The notes: generated by a model from the sequence alone, not told the origin. 64,000 bases of DNA from Acidimicrobiaceae bacterium (GCA_027306585.1 DAHUZJ010000077.1:1-64000), one strand, 5' to 3'. Positions 1 through 9,140 are shown, numbered from the stretch's first letter. Made by a program: numbers and translations.

Positions 1-1
1 G

Positions 2-136
2 TGCACAGCGACGAGCACGACACCCGCCAAGGAGGCCAGCTGCCCGCACGCCGAATCACTCGAGACACTGGCCCACGTCCCCTCCGAGCACGAGGCCGCC
101 GTCTGCCACCTCTCCGAGCACCACGAGTTCGGGTAG
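2..136 (+). CDS. possible 3' end of a gene cut by the window edge
   Basis: One frame is open from the window edge to a TAG at 134-136 and would give about 44 residues ending in HEFG. It contains acidic and histidine residues but no motif I recognise, and there is too little sequence to judge coding potential. A competing frame (1-201) looks like Arg/Pro-rich shadow translation. It is listed only because a partial gene is expected here. Confidence 0.25.
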   Translation, partial: CTATSTTPAKEASCPHAESLETLAHVPSEHEAAVCHLSEHHEFG

Positions 137-183
137 GCACCCGGCCCGCTTTGCGTTCCCATCACTTCGCACCCCGCTCCGCT

Positions 184-1323
184 TCAGCGAAGCGGGCTTG
201 ATCCGGCCAACGCCAGCAGCTCAGGGCAGACGTAGACGCGGGCAGGTCGCCCGGTGCTCCGCGGGAGCGTGCCGTGGACGGCGAGGATCCCGGCCTCGCG
301 CAAGGTACCGAGCGCGGCGTTGGCCGCCTTGTTGGTTACGCCGAGCTCTGCTTCGACCAACGAGGTGGTGAGCACCAGGTGGCCCGGCAACAGGCCTAGC
401 ACCTGCCAGGGCACCGCGTCCCTGCGCACTCGCCCTGAGAGCTGGTCCCGCCAGCCACTCTCGATCGTGGCCACCTCGGCGATCAGGTCCTGCTGTGCTC
501 TGCCCCCTCGGCTGACCGCCTGGGACATCCAACGGACCCACGCGTTGTGGTCGCCGAGCCGGAACAGGGTCAGGCCGGAGAAGTAGCCCCCGGTGTCGGC
601 GGCCATGGCCACCGACACCGGGGGCGGCACCACCAGCGAGAGCCGGCGTGCGAGCACCGAGGCGACCAGCACACGCCCCACCCTCCCGTTGCCGTCGGCG
701 AAGGGGTGGATGATCTCGAACTGGGCATGGGCGATGGCGGCCTGCGCCACGGGATCGACGTCGGTCCGCCCGAGGTAGGTGACGAGGTCCTCGAGCAGCT
801 CCCCCAGCGCTTCGGGCGGCGGGGTGACCAGCGCCGCGCTGGTGGGGTCCGCGCCCCCGATCCAGCCCTGTTCGGAGCGGACCACACCGACGTAGCGCTC
901 GGGCAGCGGGCTGCCGGTCATCAGCACCCTGTGCCAACGGCACAGGTCCTCGAGTGCGACATCTCGGTCCTGCGCGCTGTCCACCGCATCAGCCAGTGCC
1001 GCCAGGTTGGCTGCCACCCAAGCTGCGGCGGGGTTCGTCGCCACCGCCAGTTGTTCGGCAACGACCACGTCGGCGACCGGCGCCCAGACCCCCTCGATGT
1101 AGGAGGAGGCCACCCCTTCTGCCCGGAGCAGGAGGCGGGCCAGCGGCTCGTAGTCGGCTCGAAGCCCCTCGGCGGCATGGACGACGTCAGCTCCTGCCCT
1201 CGCCGCGACAGCGATCGCCTTCGCGCCGAGCTCGAGGTCGCGGGCTGCAAGCGGCATGGGGACGAACGCCCGGGCCCGCCGCCCGTTCCACACGATCGGC
1301 ACCTCGTTCCCTGCAAGCTTCAC
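184..1323 (-). CDS. Fic/DOC-family protein (probable AMP transferase)
   Basis: Fic enzymes transfer AMP or another phosphate-containing group to protein hydroxyls. The 379-residue product carries the full active-site motif HPFADGNGRVGR (about residues 206-217) with the catalytic His and the phosphate-binding GNGR. A Fic_N-like N-terminal region precedes it. SSYIEG near residues 73-78 fits the inhibitory (S/T)xxxE(G/N) helix of class II Fic proteins, so the enzyme is probably self-inhibited and needs no separate antitoxin; none is seen nearby. The C-terminal ~90 residues resemble a winged helix, common in this group. The start is GTG with GGGAGG 8 bases upstream. The target is unknown. Confidence 0.9.
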   Translation of the reverse strand: MKLAGNEVPIVWNGRRARAFVPMPLAARDLELGAKAIAVAARAGADVVHAAEGLRADYEPLARLLLRAEGVASSYIEGVWAPVADVVVAEQLAVATNPAAAWVAANLAALADAVDSAQDRDVALEDLCRWHRVLMTGSPLPERYVGVVRSEQGWIGGADPTSAALVTPPPEALGELLEDLVTYLGRTDVDPVAQAAIAHAQFEIIHPFADGNGRVGRVLVASVLARRLSLVVPPPVSVAMAADTGGYFSGLTLFRLGDHNAWVRWMSQAVSRGGRAQQDLIAEVATIESGWRDQLSGRVRRDAVPWQVLGLLPGHLVLTTSLVEAELGVTNKAANAALGTLREAGILAVHGTLPRSTGRPARVYVCPELLALAGSSPLR

Positions 1324-1572
1324 CGCGACCTCCCGAGTTACTCACCGCTACCAGAATAACGGTAAGAAACCCCGGGCAAAGCGCCCAAGGGTGCGCGGCC
1401 CGCAAGGTCCGAGATTGTTCGCTTGCACGCGGACCTCCGCGCCGGGCGGTGCCTCCGCCGGATCGAGACACCGGCAGGGATCTCGCTCGAGTCCGGCACG
1501 CCGCAGGCGATGACCGCTGGCGCGATGCACCGGTTCTCTTGCGCCTTCTCTCGTGGGTTATCTTGCAGTCCC

Positions 1573-1645
1573 GGGCCGCTAGCTCAGCAGGTAGAGCAGG
1601 AGACTTTTAATCTTCAGGTGCCGGGATCGAGACCCGGGCGGCCCA
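1573..1645 (+). tRNA. tRNA-Lys (anticodon UUU)
   Basis: A cloverleaf can be drawn. The 7-bp acceptor pairs GGGCCGC with GCGGCCC. The anticodon stem GGAGA/TCTTC encloses loop CTTTTAA, giving anticodon UUU. The T arm CCGGG/CCCGG encloses loop ATCGAGA, where A replaces the usual first T. The discriminator base is A and CCA is not encoded. Confidence 0.95.
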
Positions 1646-2089
1646 CATCGCGTTGCCGGCGCATGGTGGCCGGGGTCGGGGCGGCCACCATGACCAACAC
1701 GCTCCAGCGGTCCGGGCGCGTGCCGAAGCCGAGCAGCCGGAGGTCCTGCCCCTCGTGGCCGGGGTCGAGCAGCCACTGGACCGCCCCGGGATGGCCCGAG
1801 CCACGGCGGTGGTCCGACCGCCGCCGGCGTGTGGCCCCATCAGGGTCCCGAACCTTGCTGCAACTGCGGGTTAGACTGGCTCCCGTGAGCGTTGCAGGGC
1901 GGATGCAGCGTGAGCACGGGCGCGCGCGCGTGCTGGCGGAACGAAGCTGCAAAGGACGGGACGGTGGCGACCGCTGCCGTTCGTGGCTCGCGCACCCGCT
2001 GAAGCATCGCCGCTGCGCCCCGGGAGATCCGGGTTCCCGTCTGACGACCGGAGCGGCACGAACCTCCGGGATCCCGCCAGCGGTACGCC
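1646..2089. other. intergenic stretch without a convincing gene
   Basis: Between tRNA-Lys and the ComF-like gene every frame gives Arg/Pro-rich shadow-like translations. A frame from GTG 1884 (after a TAGACT element) runs to 2103 and overlaps the next start, but its product is low-complexity and unsupported. The stretch probably holds the promoter and leader of the downstream gene. Confidence 0.4.
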
Positions 2090-2821
2090 GTGCGCTCGGT
2101 TGAGGAGGTCGTCGCCGGCCGGCTGATCGCGGCATGCCTGGCGGTCGCGCCGCCCGGGCCGGGGATCTGCCAGATCTGCTTCGCCGGGACGACAGTGCGT
2201 TCGCCGACGTGCCCGACCTGCCGCGACGTAGCCCGCCAGCTCGGCCACGGCCTCGTGCCGGCGACGCCGATCTCTCTCGTCACGAAGGACAACGGCCTCT
2301 ACCGCGCATTGCGGCAGTACAAGTCCGGGGAGCCCTCGGTCGCGCGCAACCAGGCACGGGCTCTCAGCGCCCTGCTGGCGCTGGTCCTGCGCCGGCACTT
2401 CCCCTGCGTGGCGCCGGAGGGCGTGGACATGGTGCTCGTCGTGCCCTCGCAGGAGCCCAACCGGCCGCCGCCCCACCCATTGCTCCCGGTGCTCGACGGG
2501 GTCCCCGACCTCCCGCCGGCCTCCCCCATGCTGCGCGCCGGGCCGGGGACGCTGGGGCACCGTTCGGCAACGGCCGAGGGCTACCAGTGCGAGGAACCGG
2601 TCCAGGGCCGGCGGGTGCTGCTCGTCGACGACACGTACACGACCGGCGCGCACGTCCAGTCGGCCGCCCGTGCGCTGCTCGACGCCGGTGCGGCAGCCGT
2701 CCGTCCGCTCGTGATCGGGCGCTACGTGCAGCCCAACTGGCCGGGCTCGGAGTCCATCATGGCCTGGGCGAACCGGCACCGCTGGAGCGCCGAGGTGTGC
2801 GTGCACTGCACCCCGGCCTGA
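2090..2821 (+). CDS. ComF-like phosphoribosyltransferase-fold protein
   Basis: The 243-residue product has the ComFC/GntX layout. An N-terminal cysteine cluster (CQIC...CPTC, about residues 27-45) probably binds zinc. The C-terminal type I phosphoribosyltransferase fold has the PRPP-binding signature VLLVDDTYTTGA (about residues 177-188). Family members act in DNA uptake or are of unknown role, and no phosphoribosyl acceptor is established. The middle is shorter and more divergent than in Bacillus ComFC. GTG 2090 is the first start after an in-frame stop at 2042. The gene stands alone and converges on the next one. Confidence 0.75.
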   Translation: MRSVEEVVAGRLIAACLAVAPPGPGICQICFAGTTVRSPTCPTCRDVARQLGHGLVPATPISLVTKDNGLYRALRQYKSGEPSVARNQARALSALLALVLRRHFPCVAPEGVDMVLVVPSQEPNRPPPHPLLPVLDGVPDLPPASPMLRAGPGTLGHRSATAEGYQCEEPVQGRRVLLVDDTYTTGAHVQSAARALLDAGAAAVRPLVIGRYVQPNWPGSESIMAWANRHRWSAEVCVHCTPA

Positions 2822-2848
2822 GCGAGCGCCACCGGCCGGCGCAAGAGC

Positions 2849-3478
2849 TCAGCCGGGCCCTCGAGGGGTGTCCGGTCGTGCGACCTTGCCCCACACGTCG
2901 GCGTAGTCGACGCCCGGCCGGTTGGGGACGAACGGGGCCGCCAACTGCGCCCGGCGGAACATCACCACGAGACGGCGCCGCAGCTGCTCGGTCAGGCCCT
3001 CGCGGTGGACCATCTGGACGAAGTCGCAGTCGTCGACGACGCGCAGCGGGCGGGGCACGTTCGTCCCGGCGCGGCGCAGGACGATCCGGGCGTCCCCCAG
3101 GAGATGGAGCCGGTCCGAGGGCTCGGGCGGCTCGGGGCGCAGGGCCCGCACCCCCGGCGGCGGTCCGGTCAGTCCCCATTCGGCGAGCAACACCGCCGGC
3201 TGGACGTCCACCTCGAGGACCGATCGCTTGAAGCGCCCTACTGGCTGGGTCCTTCGCGGCACCGTGATCTCGGTCCGCTGCTCCGGCGGCGCGGCGGCCA
3301 CCAGACGGGGTGCCTCTGCCCGGCAGCGGTCGGCGACGTGGAGCATGGTGTCGCGCCAGGCGAGGAAGTGCTCCATGACCTCCGGCGGCAGGCCGGGGCG
3401 CTGTTGACGGCGCTTCCCGCCCGGTGCCTCCACCCAGTCGAGCCCGAGGTAGCCGGTCCCCCCGCCGGTCACCGACAT
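2849..3478 (-). CDS. hypothetical protein
   Basis: The 209-residue product has a balanced composition typical of a real soluble protein and ATG 3478 is preceded by GGAGGG. I recognise no domain. It begins Gly-rich and then has a predicted helical stretch with Cys and Trp (about residues 30-60). The C-terminal half is basic with several hydrophobic strands and ends in a Pro/Arg tail. There is no signal peptide or membrane segment. It converges with the ComF-like gene across 27 bases. Confidence 0.6.
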   Translation of the reverse strand: MSVTGGGTGYLGLDWVEAPGGKRRQQRPGLPPEVMEHFLAWRDTMLHVADRCRAEAPRLVAAAPPEQRTEITVPRRTQPVGRFKRSVLEVDVQPAVLLAEWGLTGPPPGVRALRPEPPEPSDRLHLLGDARIVLRRAGTNVPRPLRVVDDCDFVQMVHREGLTEQLRRRLVVMFRRAQLAAPFVPNRPGVDYADVWGKVARPDTPRGPG

Positions 3479-3985
3479 CGCTGCCCTCCGCTAACCGACC
3501 ACCGGTGCTCGATCCCGGACGGCTTCCCGGACCGCTCGGTGGTTGCCAATTGCACGAACTGGTGCCGGCCCCCCGGGGGGATGGGGATGGGGGAGGGGGG
3601 CCAGCACCGCACGAACCGCTTGATCGGCCTGCCACGCACGAGGCGTGGCCGCCGAGCGGCCCGTGACTCTCGCCCGGACGTGCGGGGCGGCATGGCCGGC
3701 ACCGGGGTCACGGGCAAGAAACCGTCTGTTCACCGGCGATGACGCCGGCACCGGAGTCCTGCCGCTCATGAGCGAGTCGCGCGCTTCCTCGCGCACGAAG
3801 AGAATGGGCGCGCCGACCAACCCGTCGCCCGGCGCCGCGTCGTCGCGGCACGCTGAGCAGGACTGACGATCCACGTGCCCATTCCCCCCGTCTCACTGAA
3901 CGTCATCCGGTGATCCCGTAGTTCTACCACGGCCGACGCGCGGGCAAAAGCCCACGCGCCAATTCTTCCTGCTCGTCCTGGACGC
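3479..3985. other. intergenic stretch, no gene recognised
   Basis: About 500 bases contain short open frames on both strands (for example 3645-3866) with shadow-like composition and no ribosome-binding site. A G-rich run lies at 3577-3600 and a hairpin close to the tetR-type gene. The promoter of the hypothetical gene ending at 2849 should lie at the left edge. Confidence 0.4.
3937..3958 (-). terminator. candidate terminator hairpin of the TetR gene
   Basis: Nine-base arms enclose loop AAAA (TTTT in the minus-strand RNA sense). The single imperfect pair is a G-U wobble on the minus strand but a C-A mismatch on the plus strand, so the structure fits minus-strand RNA. It lies 28 bases past the TetR stop. 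There is no U tract. Confidence 0.4.
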
Positions 3986-4732
3986 TCACGGTACGGGCGC
4001 CACCCCGGTGCCCGCTGCGGACGCCCCACAGGCGGCGGCCCATCGCGTGAGGTGCGGGGCGGCGTCGCGCAGCTGCTCGGTGCACCCGGCGGCCACGTAG
4101 CCCGCCAGCAGGCGGACCGCACCCCCGACGAGCACGCTCAGCGAGCCGACCGGCGGCCCGGGAGGGGGCGGTCCGGCCGGGGGCAGGCCGACGCCGGCGC
4201 GGAACCGGTCGACCGCCACGTCGAACCGCTCGACCCCCGCTGGGCCGAGGCGCGGCACCTCCAGGAGCGCCAACCGGGCGAACGGGGGGTTGTCAGCGAG
4301 GATGGCGAGCACGGTGTCGATCGCCACCTCCATTCGTTCGGGCAGCAGGCCGTCCCCGCGCCGGAAGGCGATCGCGCCGTGGTGGCAGAGGAGCCCGGCG
4401 CCCACGTCGAACGCGTGCAGCAGGCAGTCGTCCTTGGTCCGGAACGCCGCGTAGAACGCCTTGGTCGACGTGCCGGCGACGGCGCACACGCCCGCCACGC
4501 GGGTGCCCGGGAACCCGCGCTCGGCCACCTCGGCCACGAAGGCGTCGAGCAGCCGGACCCGCTGATAGGCGGAGACCTCGTCCAAGGGGAAGCCGTGCCG
4601 CCCGCGGGGGACGCCGCGCCGCGAAGGGTCGCCCCACTGGCTGCCCGGCAGCCGGACCCGGGACCGGGGCGCGCCGGCCACGCCGGCGCTCGTCCCGCCG
4701 GCGATCGCCGTCGGGCCCCCTCCGCTGGGCAT
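3986..4732 (-). CDS. TetR/AcrR-family transcriptional regulator
   Basis: A helix-turn-helix of TetR type follows a ~40-residue disordered leader. The region around GTRVAGVCAVAGTSTKAFY fits helices 2-3, and FRTKDDCLLHAFD begins the linker helix 4. The C-terminal ~150 residues are the divergent ligand-binding part, so the effector cannot be read. ATG 4732 has a strong GGGAGGGG site and is preferred over the upstream TTG at 4762. The gene lies 67 bases downstream of serB on the same strand with its own likely promoter. Its targets are unknown. Confidence 0.85.
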   Translation of the reverse strand: MPSGGGPTAIAGGTSAGVAGAPRSRVRLPGSQWGDPSRRGVPRGRHGFPLDEVSAYQRVRLLDAFVAEVAERGFPGTRVAGVCAVAGTSTKAFYAAFRTKDDCLLHAFDVGAGLLCHHGAIAFRRGDGLLPERMEVAIDTVLAILADNPPFARLALLEVPRLGPAGVERFDVAVDRFRAGVGLPPAGPPPPGPPVGSLSVLVGGAVRLLAGYVAAGCTEQLRDAAPHLTRWAAACGASAAGTGVAPVP

Positions 4733-4799
4733 CGCCGCCCCTCCCTCGCGACCGTTGTGCAACCTGAGGGCAACATCGAACCAATTCGGGGGCGCCGCG

Positions 4800-6071
4800 T
4801 CAAGAGGAGGCAGCAGAAGGGGCGGTGCCGGACACCTCGTCCGCGGGTCGTTCCCCCTCTGATCGGTCCGCCTCTGATCGGTCCGCCTCGTGCCGGTCCG
4901 CCTCGTGCCGGTCCGCCGCCTCGATCTCCTCGCGGGAGATCCCCAGGAGGAAGAGGATCGCGTCGAGGTACGGGACCGTCAGAGCGGCGTCCGCGGCGTC
5001 ACGTACCAGCGGCTTGGCGTTGAAGGCGATGCCGAGACCCGCCGCCGCCAGCATGTCGAGGTCGTTGGCCCCGTCGCCGACCGCCACCGTCTGCGCCAGC
5101 GGGACGCCTGCCGCCGCGGCGAACCGCCGAAGGGCGCCGGCCTTCCCCGCCCGGTCGACCACCGGGCCGAGCACTCGGCCGGTGAGGCGCCCGTCGACCA
5201 CCTCGAGCCGGTTGGCCGCCACGTAGTCGATCCCCAGCTCGGCGGCCAGCGGCTCGATCACCTGGGCGAACCCCCCGCTCACGACCGCAGTCACGTACCC
5301 CAGGCGGCGCAACGTGCGCACGAGGGTGCGAGCCCCCGGTGCGAGCAGCAGCTCGTCGCGCAGGGCGCGCAGCTCGCCCTCGGCCATCCCTGCCAGCAGG
5401 GCCAGGCGCTGCGCCAGTGCACTGCCGAAGTCGAGCTCCCCGGCCATCGCCGCCGCCGTCACGGCGGCCACCTCGTCGGCGCACCCGGCCCGGGCGGCCA
5501 GCAGGTCGATCACCTCACCCTGGAGGAGAGTGGAGTCGGCGTCCAGGACGATCAGGTGCTTGGCCCGGCGGTGCAGCCCGGCTCGCTGGACGGCCACATC
5601 CACCTCGAGGCGTGCCGCCTCGGCCGCCAGCCGGCGCCGCAACTGCACGGGGTCGGCGCCCGCGACCTCCAGCTCGTAGCTGGTGACCGGGTAGGTGGCG
5701 AGCCGGACGATCCGCTGGACGTTGCCGCCGCACGCCGCGACGTGGGCGAAGACGGCCGCCAGGGCACCGGACCCGAGTCGCGGCGCGAGCACCGTGACGA
5801 GGTAGCGGTCGCCGCCGGGCGTGACCCCTCGGGTGCTCATGGGCGCCACGGCCACATGGAGCCCGGGAAGCGCCTCGGCCGCCGCACCGCGTACCCGGTC
5901 GACGTCGGCCTCGAGCCCCCCGATCTCGACGCACAGGAACAGCTGCCCGTGCACCTCCACCTGCTCGACGTCGAGGACCGGGAGCCCGACCGGGGCCAGC
6001 GCGCGGAACAGCCGGGCGGCGATGCCCGGTCCGTCGAGACCGGTGACCGTCACGAGGAGCGAGGCGTCCAT
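4800..6071 (-). CDS. serB: phosphoserine phosphatase with N-terminal ACT domains
   Basis: It catalyses the last step of serine synthesis, O-phosphoserine to serine. The 423-residue product has two ACT-like regulatory domains (about residues 1-75 and 88-165), as in mycobacterial SerB2. A HAD phosphatase domain follows with LDADST (nucleophile Asp177, acid Asp179), VSGGF and GDGANDLDM. The ACT domains suggest feedback by an amino acid, probably serine. The C-terminus carries a charged EADR(H/S) repeat tail absent from typical SerB. The gene starts 6 bases after the LOG-family gene, so the two are probably cotranscribed with the acetyltransferase upstream. Confidence 0.93.
   Translation of the reverse strand: MDASLLVTVTGLDGPGIAARLFRALAPVGLPVLDVEQVEVHGQLFLCVEIGGLEADVDRVRGAAAEALPGLHVAVAPMSTRGVTPGGDRYLVTVLAPRLGSGALAAVFAHVAACGGNVQRIVRLATYPVTSYELEVAGADPVQLRRRLAAEAARLEVDVAVQRAGLHRRAKHLIVLDADSTLLQGEVIDLLAARAGCADEVAAVTAAAMAGELDFGSALAQRLALLAGMAEGELRALRDELLLAPGARTLVRTLRRLGYVTAVVSGGFAQVIEPLAAELGIDYVAANRLEVVDGRLTGRVLGPVVDRAGKAGALRRFAAAAGVPLAQTVAVGDGANDLDMLAAAGLGIAFNAKPLVRDAADAALTVPYLDAILFLLGISREEIEAADRHEADRHEADRSEADRSEGERPADEVSGTAPSAASS
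4858..4917 (-). repeat. 15-bp tandem repeat inside the serB 3' end
   Basis: Four 15-bp units (two of each of two variants) encode four copies of EADR(H/S) near the SerB C-terminus. The unit length keeps frame, so copy number could change without breaking the gene. Confidence 0.85.
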
Positions 6072-6077
6072 TCGGTG

Positions 6078-6632
6078 TCAACCGTATTGGTCGCGATGGG
6101 GGGCGGCCGCACGGGCCAGCCGCAGAGCGGCCGCCACGGCCGCGACCGGGTCGTCGGCCGTCACCATCGCCCGGTCGCGGGTGCCGTCGGGTCGCACGAG
6201 CCCCCAGGAACCCACCCCGACGACCGGGCGGCCGAGCTTCAGGGCGAGCGCGATCTCCGAGAGCGTGCCGTGCTCCCCGCCCAGGGCCACGAGGGCATCG
6301 GCGGCCCGCACCACCAGCCCGTTGCGCAGCTCGCCGAGGCCGGTCGCCACGGGTACGGTCACCCACGGGTTGGCGGCGCGCCGATCGGTGCCCGGCAGCA
6401 GCCCCACGGTGGTGCCGCCGGCCGCGACCGCGCCCCGGCAGGCGGCAGCCATGACCCCGCCGAGGCCGCCGCACACGAGGAGAGCACCGGACTCGGCGAC
6501 CGCCCGGCCGGCCGCCTCGGCGACCGCCTCCAAGTCCGGCGCCAGGTCGCCTCCCGACCCCACGACCGCGAGGACCGGGCGGCCGGCCGCCGGCCGCACC
6601 GCCGGGGGCACGGCTCCCGGGGGCACGGTCAC
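6078..6632 (-). CDS. LOG-family / TIGR00725-type Rossmann protein
   Basis: The product (~184 residues) has the nucleotide-binding start VLAVVGSGGD, the segment CGGLGGVMAAA and the family signature GGEHGTLSE, close to the PGGxGTxxE of LOG phosphoribohydrolases. Relatives hydrolyse nucleoside 5'-monophosphates to base and ribose 5-phosphate; many bacterial members remain unassigned. The open frame extends upstream to 6839 over the acetyltransferase gene, but those residues are shadow-like. Starts at GTG 6632 or 6626 fit the domain. The gene lies between the acetyltransferase and serB in one likely operon. Confidence 0.75.
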   Translation of the reverse strand: MTVPPGAVPPAVRPAAGRPVLAVVGSGGDLAPDLEAVAEAAGRAVAESGALLVCGGLGGVMAAACRGAVAAGGTTVGLLPGTDRRAANPWVTVPVATGLGELRNGLVVRAADALVALGGEHGTLSEIALALKLGRPVVGVGSWGLVRPDGTRDRAMVTADDPVAAVAAALRLARAAAPHRDQYG

Positions 6633-6657
6633 CGGAGGTGAGGTCCCCGGGGCACGG

Positions 6658-7320
6658 TCACCTGCCGTCGTGCCGGTCGACGCCCACCCACCCCTCGTCG
6701 GGGGTCCAGCGCCGCACGACGCGCGCCGGCACCCCGGCGACGACACAGTGGTCCGGCACCTCGCCACGGACCACCGCGCCGGCGGCCACCACGACGTTGC
6801 GACCGAGGGACGCGCCGGGGAGCACCACGGCGTGGGCACCGAGCCAGCTGCCGGCGCCGATCCGCACGGCGGCGTCCACCGGCCACTGGGTGCCGACCGG
6901 CTGGTCGGGATCGGTGTAGGAGTGGTTCTGGTCGGTGATGTACACGTACGGGCCGGTCTGCACGTCGTCGCCGATGTCGATCGACCAGTGCCCGACGATG
7001 TGGCTGCCCCTCCCGATCACGCACCGATCGCCGATCCGCACGACCGGGTCGGAGAGCATCGCCTGCCCGGGGGCCATGCCCGCCGTCAAGCACACGTAGG
7101 GCCCGACCATCGTCTGGGCGCCCACGTGGATGAAGCGCTCGTTGTACACCGTGCCTTGCGGAAAGACGAGGAGGCTCCCCGCACCGAAGCGCCCGAACCG
7201 CCGGCCCCAGGGATCGTCGGGACCCACGGCACCCAGCTCCGCCGCGGCCTCGCGGGCCCAGTGCAAGGCGGAACCGGCGGCCCGGCGGACGGGGCGAGGC
7301 AGGGAACGGGCCCAGTGCAC
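6658..7320 (-). CDS. left-handed beta-helix (hexapeptide) acyltransferase
   Basis: The 220-residue product has hexapeptide repeats across about residues 60-200: VRIGDRCVIGRGSHIVG, IDIGDDVQTGPYV and VRIGAGSWLGAHAVVLPG. TDQNHSYTDP resembles the active-site His loop of the WbbJ/maltose acetyltransferase family. Such trimeric enzymes move acyl groups from acyl-CoA to sugars, sialic acids or amino acids; the acceptor here is unknown. ATG 7320 starts just after the divergent promoter region shared with the dimethylformamidase-like gene. It is first in a likely operon with the LOG-family gene and serB. Confidence 0.88.
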   Translation of the reverse strand: MHWARSLPRPVRRAAGSALHWAREAAAELGAVGPDDPWGRRFGRFGAGSLLVFPQGTVYNERFIHVGAQTMVGPYVCLTAGMAPGQAMLSDPVVRIGDRCVIGRGSHIVGHWSIDIGDDVQTGPYVYITDQNHSYTDPDQPVGTQWPVDAAVRIGAGSWLGAHAVVLPGASLGRNVVVAAGAVVRGEVPDHCVVAGVPARVVRRWTPDEGWVGVDRHDGR

Positions 7321-7376
7321 GGACGGGACGCTACTGCGGCCATCGCGAAGGCCCCCCGGGGGCCTCGCTGGTTAGG

Positions 7377-9140
7377 GTGTCCGTCGTGCCGCCGACCGCG
7401 GAGCCGGATCCCGGCGCTCCTCAGCGCGACCGCCCCGGCGGGCCCCGCCACGCTCGGCCGCACGATCCGGACCGGCGCACGATCGACCGCCGGACCTTCC
7501 TGCTGGGAGGAGTGGGGGCGGCAGGCCTGGCTGGGCTGGGATTCGCCGTCGCCGAGGCCACGTCGTCGGGTTCCCCCCCGAGGCGGCCACGGGTGACGTC
7601 GCTGCGGCCCCGTCGACCGGAGCCGGCGGTGACGACCAAGAAGTTGGCGAGCGGCGTGGAGGTCCCGGTGGCCCGGTGGCTCGTCGAGGAGAACGCGAAG
7701 CCCGGCACACTGAACTGGGTGGTGACGGGAAAGCAGGTGCCGCACGCCATCGAGGGCTTCGCCAGTCAGGTGAGCGCCGTGGCCGGCGACGAGGTCACCC
7801 TCTTCGTCAACACCTCCGCCAGATCGGTCTCGGCCCAGGTGTTCCGGATGGGCTTCTACAAGGGCCTCGGCGGGCGGCTGGTGACGACCACGGGCACGGT
7901 CGCCGGGCAGCAGCAGCCGCCCTCCACGGTGACACCGACGGTCAACACCGTGTCGTGCCCTTGGTCGCCCACCCTCACCCTGCAGGTGACGACGACATGG
8001 CCCCCCGGCTGTTACCTCATCAAGCTCCGGGGCACAGGCGGCCAGCAGCAGTACGTCCCGCTCACCGTGCGCGACGACACCAGCACGGCGGCCTACGTCC
8101 TGCAGAACAGCGTGACGACCTGGCAGGCCTACAACCGCTGGGGCGGCTACTCGCTGTACTACGGCGCCACGCCCGGCGGTGGCGCGTCCTTCGCGAACCG
8201 TGCCCGGATCGTCTCCTTCGACCGGCCGTACCCCCAGACATGGGCGCAGGGCTCGGCCGACTTCTTCGGCAACGAGTTCCCCGTCCTGTACCAGCTCGAG
8301 AGCCTGGGCTGCGACCTCACGTACTGGACCGACGTCGACCTCCACGCCCGGCCGCAGTTGCTGGCCCGGCACAAGTGCCTGTTCAGCCTGGGCCACGACG
8401 AGTACTGGTCGAAGCCGATGCGGGACGCAGCCGTGGCGGCCGTCGCCAACGGGACCAACCTCGCCTTCCTCGGCGCCAACGCCTGCTACCGCCAGATCCG
8501 GCTCCAACCGTCCTCGGTCGGCCCCAACCGGCTCGAGGTCTGCTACAAGGACGCCGCAGCCGATCCCATGCGAGGAGTGGACACAACAGTGGTGACCGGG
8601 CCGAGCTGGGACTCACCCCCCACCAGCTGGCCCGAGTGCGAGCTCATCGGCGACATGTACCAGTCGATCGGTGCCAACGACGACCTGGTCGTCACCGACG
8701 CCTCGGCGTGGTTCTTCGACGGGTGCGGGTTCACCGACGGCCAGCACCTGCCCAGCGTCGTCCAGGGCGAGTACGACCGCTACGTGCCCTCGCTCCCGGG
8801 GCCCCGCAACCTGGACGTCTTCGCCCATTCGCCCGTCGCCGGCCAGGCAGACTGGTCCGACATCACGTACTACACGTCACCCGCCGGCGGGGGGGTCTTG
8901 GCGACCGGGATGGCCTCCTTCGTGAACAAGCTGTCCAACACGACGGCGTTCCCGTGGAACATCGTCCCGAAGGCGATCCCGGGGGTGACGACACCACTGC
9001 TCCGGGCGATGGAGAACCTCTACGGCGCCGTCGGCTTCGGTCCGGCGGCGACCAGGGAGAAGTCCACCGGCAACTGGACGTCGATCTACACCGGCTCAGC
9101 GACGACAGCCGGCTCGCCCCCTGCGCCCCCCTCGGCCTGA
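7377..9140 (+). CDS. exported N,N-dimethylformamidase beta-subunit-like protein
   Basis: The 587-residue product has a twin-arginine-type leader (RRTFLLGGVGAAGLAG, about residues 37-52) and should be exported folded. The mature part resembles the C-terminal domain of the large subunit of N,N-dimethylformamidase, a mononuclear-iron amidohydrolase. The best-conserved stretch is GHDEYWSKPMRDAA with the following GTNLAFLGAN. Most exported actinobacterial homologues are uncharacterised, so the substrate is unknown. TAGGGT at 7373-7378 lies 7 bases before an in-frame GTG at 7386, which suggests a leaderless start there rather than at 7377. Confidence 0.8.
   Translation: MSVVPPTAEPDPGAPQRDRPGGPRHARPHDPDRRTIDRRTFLLGGVGAAGLAGLGFAVAEATSSGSPPRRPRVTSLRPRRPEPAVTTKKLASGVEVPVARWLVEENAKPGTLNWVVTGKQVPHAIEGFASQVSAVAGDEVTLFVNTSARSVSAQVFRMGFYKGLGGRLVTTTGTVAGQQQPPSTVTPTVNTVSCPWSPTLTLQVTTTWPPGCYLIKLRGTGGQQQYVPLTVRDDTSTAAYVLQNSVTTWQAYNRWGGYSLYYGATPGGGASFANRARIVSFDRPYPQTWAQGSADFFGNEFPVLYQLESLGCDLTYWTDVDLHARPQLLARHKCLFSLGHDEYWSKPMRDAAVAAVANGTNLAFLGANACYRQIRLQPSSVGPNRLEVCYKDAAADPMRGVDTTVVTGPSWDSPPTSWPECELIGDMYQSIGANDDLVVTDASAWFFDGCGFTDGQHLPSVVQGEYDRYVPSLPGPRNLDVFAHSPVAGQADWSDITYYTSPAGGGVLATGMASFVNKLSNTTAFPWNIVPKAIPGVTTPLLRAMENLYGAVGFGPAATREKSTGNWTSIYTGSATTAGSPPAPPSA

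Noticed and set aside
1884..2103. Small ORF from GTG 1884 after a TAGACT element
   Set aside because: The product is Arg/Gly-rich, has no family resemblance, and overlaps the ComF-like start; coding is not supported.
3645..3866. 73-codon ORF in the 3479-3985 gap
   Set aside because: No ribosome-binding site, low-complexity composition and competing frames on both strands.
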